Source: Candidatus Aminicenantes bacterium UBA647
GTDB taxonomy: Bacteria > Acidobacteriota > Aminicenantia > UBA2199
Direction: 5' to 3'
Assembly (NCBI GenBank): GCA_002299555.1
Contig: DBOL01000075.1
Span: 1 to 8,269 of the forward strand
Length of the DNA stretch: 8,269 bases
In this document: positions 6,875 to 8,269 of the stretch, one piece after another
Layout of the letters: every line of letters starts with the position of its first letter
Numbering within the stretch: the first letter of the stretch is position 1
Translations under genes and position numbers: made by a program
Notes under the pieces: model-generated
Database searches by the model: none
What the model was told of the DNA's origin: nothing
The model's input: the letters and a program-made list of their open reading frames with translations, nothing else

Positions 6875-7644
6875 TTTTCTCCTCCTACGATCTTTACAAA
6901 TTCATCTTCAATTGTTGCAGATGTCATTCCGGTTTTAAATTTGTTGAAAGTGTCATTGAAGATTATCTTGCCCCTGTCCATGATAGCAAGATCATCACTT
7001 AACATATTTACTTCTCCCATGATATGGGTGGAGAAGATAACCGTTTTCCCCTCATCCCTGCAGTCCCTGATAAGTTTAATGATATTACGTGAAGTGATCA
7101 CATCAAGTCCTACGGTAGGTTCATCAAAGATCACAACCTCCGGGTCATGGATAAGTGTCCTTGCTATTGATACTTTCTGCTTCATGCCTGATGAAAGTTT
7201 TCCTATGCGCCTGTCCTTAAATTTGTTTATCTCAAGGAGATCAAATAATGAATCTCTTTTCGCTGTGTATTTCTTCCCGGAGATACCGTAAAGATTAGCG
7301 TAATATTTTACCATCTCCTCAGGTGTAAGTCTGGCATAGAGGCCTGTAGTACCGGTGAGGAATCCAATTTTTGAACGGACCATGTCAGGTTCTTTAAGTG
7401 TATCAAATCCGGCAACTATAATTTTTCCTGAATCCTGTTTGAGTATTGTTCCCAACATTCTCAAGATTGTTGTTTTACCGGCTCCGTTCGGCCCGAGGAG
7501 AGTAAATATTTTCCCCGGGGTACATTTAAAAGATACATCTGAAACGGATTGGATGAATTTGCCACCTGAATAATCTTCGCCCATTTCGCGGCGTTGCTTT
7601 CTGGAAAGTCGAAATCTCTTACTGACGCGTTCTACTTCTATCAT
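6871..7644 (-). CDS. ABC transporter ATP-binding protein, NatA-like
   Basis: This 257-residue ATPase should power export through the adjacent permease from the cytoplasmic face. The Walker A motif is GPNGAGKT (51-58), the signature is LSSGM (150-154, in place of LSGGQ), Walker B is VVIFDE (170-175), the D-loop follows at GLD (179-181), and the switch His is H207 in STHIM. Where most ABC proteins have the Q-loop glutamine, this one reads GFLTGTTGLYARLTP (94-108), which I recall as typical of NatA-type proteins rather than a defect. A basic insertion of about 17 residues (14-30) lies before the first core strand region and also fits this subgroup. It is the first gene of the leftward operon, with GGAGG about 6 bases upstream of the ATG. 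Its stop overlaps the permease start by 4 nt. The ABC exporter role is very secure; the sodium substrate is only by analogy. Confidence 0.92.
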   Translation of the reverse strand: MIEVERVSKRFRLSRKQRREMGEDYSGGKFIQSVSDVSFKCTPGKIFTLLGPNGAGKTTILRMLGTILKQDSGKIIVAGFDTLKEPDMVRSKIGFLTGTTGLYARLTPEEMVKYYANLYGISGKKYTAKRDSLFDLLEINKFKDRRIGKLSSGMKQKVSIARTLIHDPEVVIFDEPTVGLDVITSRNIIKLIRDCRDEGKTVIFSTHIMGEVNMLSDDLAIMDRGKIIFNDTFNKFKTGMTSATIEDEFVKIVGGEK

Positions 7645-7680
7645 GTTTCCCTCCGGAAAAAAATGAATCTGTTATTGAGA

Positions 7681-7709
7681 TTTATACATTGTGAATGAAT
7701 GAAAATCAA
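7681..7709 (-). promoter_or_regulatory. Candidate sigma-70 promoter for the leftward operon
   Basis: On the minus strand TTGATT (7704-7709) and TATAAA (7681-7686) are separated by 17 bases, close to the vegetative consensus at the ideal spacing. Transcription would start near 7674, giving a leader of about 30 bases before the ATPase ATG at 7644, including its GGAGG site. Confidence 0.5.
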
Positions 7710-7749
7710 CAAAAAAAGTACAAAATTTGGTTTTTGGTCGGATAAAAAT

Positions 7750-7797
7750 ATAAATATGATGATAATACGCTTAGATAAATATGATAAAGAAATCATA
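7750..7797. repeat. ATATGAT direct and inverted repeats between divergent promoters
   Basis: ATAAATATGAT occurs at 7750-7760 and again at 7775-7785, an exact 11-bp direct repeat with starts 25 bases apart. The second copy runs into an inverted repeat, TATGAT (7780-7785) with ATCATA (7792-7797). The cluster ends 6 bases before the -35 of the Hsp20 promoter. It could be a regulator binding site, though AT-rich DNA produces such repeats by chance. Confidence 0.25.
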
Positions 7798-7803
7798 ATA
7801 AAG

Positions 7804-7832
7804 TTGACAAGTCCGTATTTCAGCACTATAAT
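7804..7832 (+). promoter_or_regulatory. Perfect-consensus sigma-70 promoter for the Hsp20 gene
   Basis: TTGACA (7804-7809) and TATAAT (7827-7832) match the vegetative consensus exactly with a 17-base spacer. Initiation near 7839 would give a leader of about 20 bases containing AAAGGAGG (7848-7855), a near-perfect ribosome binding site 5 bases before the ATG at 7861. No full CIRCE element is visible. Confidence 0.8.
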
Positions 7833-7860
7833 ATAAATGCAAAATGTAAAGGAGGCAAAA

Positions 7861-8269
7861 ATGACCGTATTAAAATGGAAACCTTACGGAGATCTTGTAA
7901 GGTTAAGCGACAGGATAAACAGGTTATTCGAAAATGATCTTATGAGTGAAGGGATCAAAGGTACTGAGGGATATACTGACTGGAATCCTTCAACCGATAT
8001 TTATGAAACGAAAGATAGTTATGTCTTCAAAATTGAAATTCCCGGGATAAAAAAAGATGATATTGAGATAGATCTAACAGAGAATATTTTAAGCATCAGA
8101 GGGGAAAAGAAAGAAGATACAGAGATCAAAAAGGAAAATTATCACAGAGTTGAAAGTTTCTGTGGTACATTCAGCAGATCTTTCACAATTCCAAAAGATA
8201 TTAATCCGCAAAAGATAGAGGCTGTTTTGAAGGATGGGATACTTGAGCTTAAGATCGGAAAAGCTGATG
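7861..8269 (+). CDS. Small heat-shock protein Hsp20 / alpha-crystallin family (3' end outside window)
   Basis: This is an ATP-independent cytoplasmic holdase that binds unfolding proteins and keeps them refoldable. The frame is open from the ATG to the window edge, giving 136 residues. A typical small heat-shock protein of this type has about 140-150, so only a short tail should be missing. The N-terminal arm is WKPYGDLVRLSDRINRLFEN (6-25), and WNPSTDIYETKDSYVF (41-56) opens the alpha-crystallin domain, which runs to about 133. Hallmarks are EIPGIKKDDIEI (59-70), LSIRGEKK (77-84), HRVESFCGTFSRSFTIP (95-111) and the closing DGILELKI (125-132). The C-terminal IxI motif is not in the window. It is divergent from the ABC operon, sharing a 216-base promoter region, and has both a consensus promoter and a strong ribosome binding site, so high expression is expected. 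The family is certain. Confidence 0.95.
   Translation, partial: MTVLKWKPYGDLVRLSDRINRLFENDLMSEGIKGTEGYTDWNPSTDIYETKDSYVFKIEIPGIKKDDIEIDLTENILSIRGEKKEDTEIKKENYHRVESFCGTFSRSFTIPKDINPQKIEAVLKDGILELKIGKAD

Noticed and set aside
7641..7826. Leftward 61-residue open frame upstream of the ABC ATPase, overlapping its start by 4 nt
   Set aside because: It is an Ile/Phe-rich translation of AT-rich DNA lying across both predicted promoters, with no ribosome binding site and no recognisable motif.
7819..7830. CIRCE heat-shock element at the Hsp20 promoter
   Set aside because: CAGCACT resembles one half of CIRCE, but the inverted partner GAGTGCTAA is missing at the required distance.
1..8269. CRISPR array, tRNA or rRNA gene, insertion sequence or phage attachment site
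   Set aside because: I looked for regularly spaced repeats, cloverleaf-like segments, transposase motifs and terminal inverted repeats and saw none.

Overview
The window is AT-rich bacterial DNA with compact, mostly leftward gene order. Small lipoproteins, a zinc-binding membrane anti-sigma factor and a GT-C-like membrane protein suggest a Gram-negative organism. The protein style resembles the FCB group (Bacteroidota relatives) or uncultured candidate phyla near it. That placement is an inference and no gene here fixes the taxon.

Layout. Bases 3-512 (+) are the 3' end of an unrecognised Gly/Asn/Asp-rich protein that starts outside the window. It converges on two short leftward genes (719-1105 and 1118-1510), which encode tandem paralogous lipoproteins. 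Upstream of them a perfect 11-bp stem (1590-1612) with a T-tract on the minus strand probably ends the long leftward operon. That operon reads, in transcription order from 7644 down to 1738: a NatA-like ABC ATPase, a NatB-like ABC-2 permease, a polytopic GT-C-type glycosyltransferase-like protein, a divergent sigma-70-family factor, and its zinc-motif (HxxxCxxC) single-pass anti-sigma factor. Bases 7645-7860 form a divergent promoter region. A strong consensus promoter there drives an Hsp20 small heat-shock gene (7861 onward, +) that runs off the right edge.

How the genes may work together. Three of the four junctions in the leftward operon are overlapping or nearly so: a 4-nt ATGA overlap between ATPase and permease, a 4-nt GTGA overlap between the GT-C protein and sigma, and a 1-nt gap between sigma and anti-sigma. 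The fourth is a 55- to 67-nt gap between permease and GT-C protein, depending on which GT-C start is used. The simplest model is an exporter and an envelope-sugar enzyme expressed with an envelope-sensing sigma/anti-sigma pair. The sigma/anti-sigma pairing is well supported. The functional link to the exporter and GT-C protein rests on gene order alone.

The items most worth a second look are the sigma factor, which has a recognisable region 2 but no obvious canonical region 4; the paired lipoproteins, each with an N-terminal lipid anchor and a C-terminal hydrophobic helix; and the soluble C-terminal domain on the GT-C-like protein.
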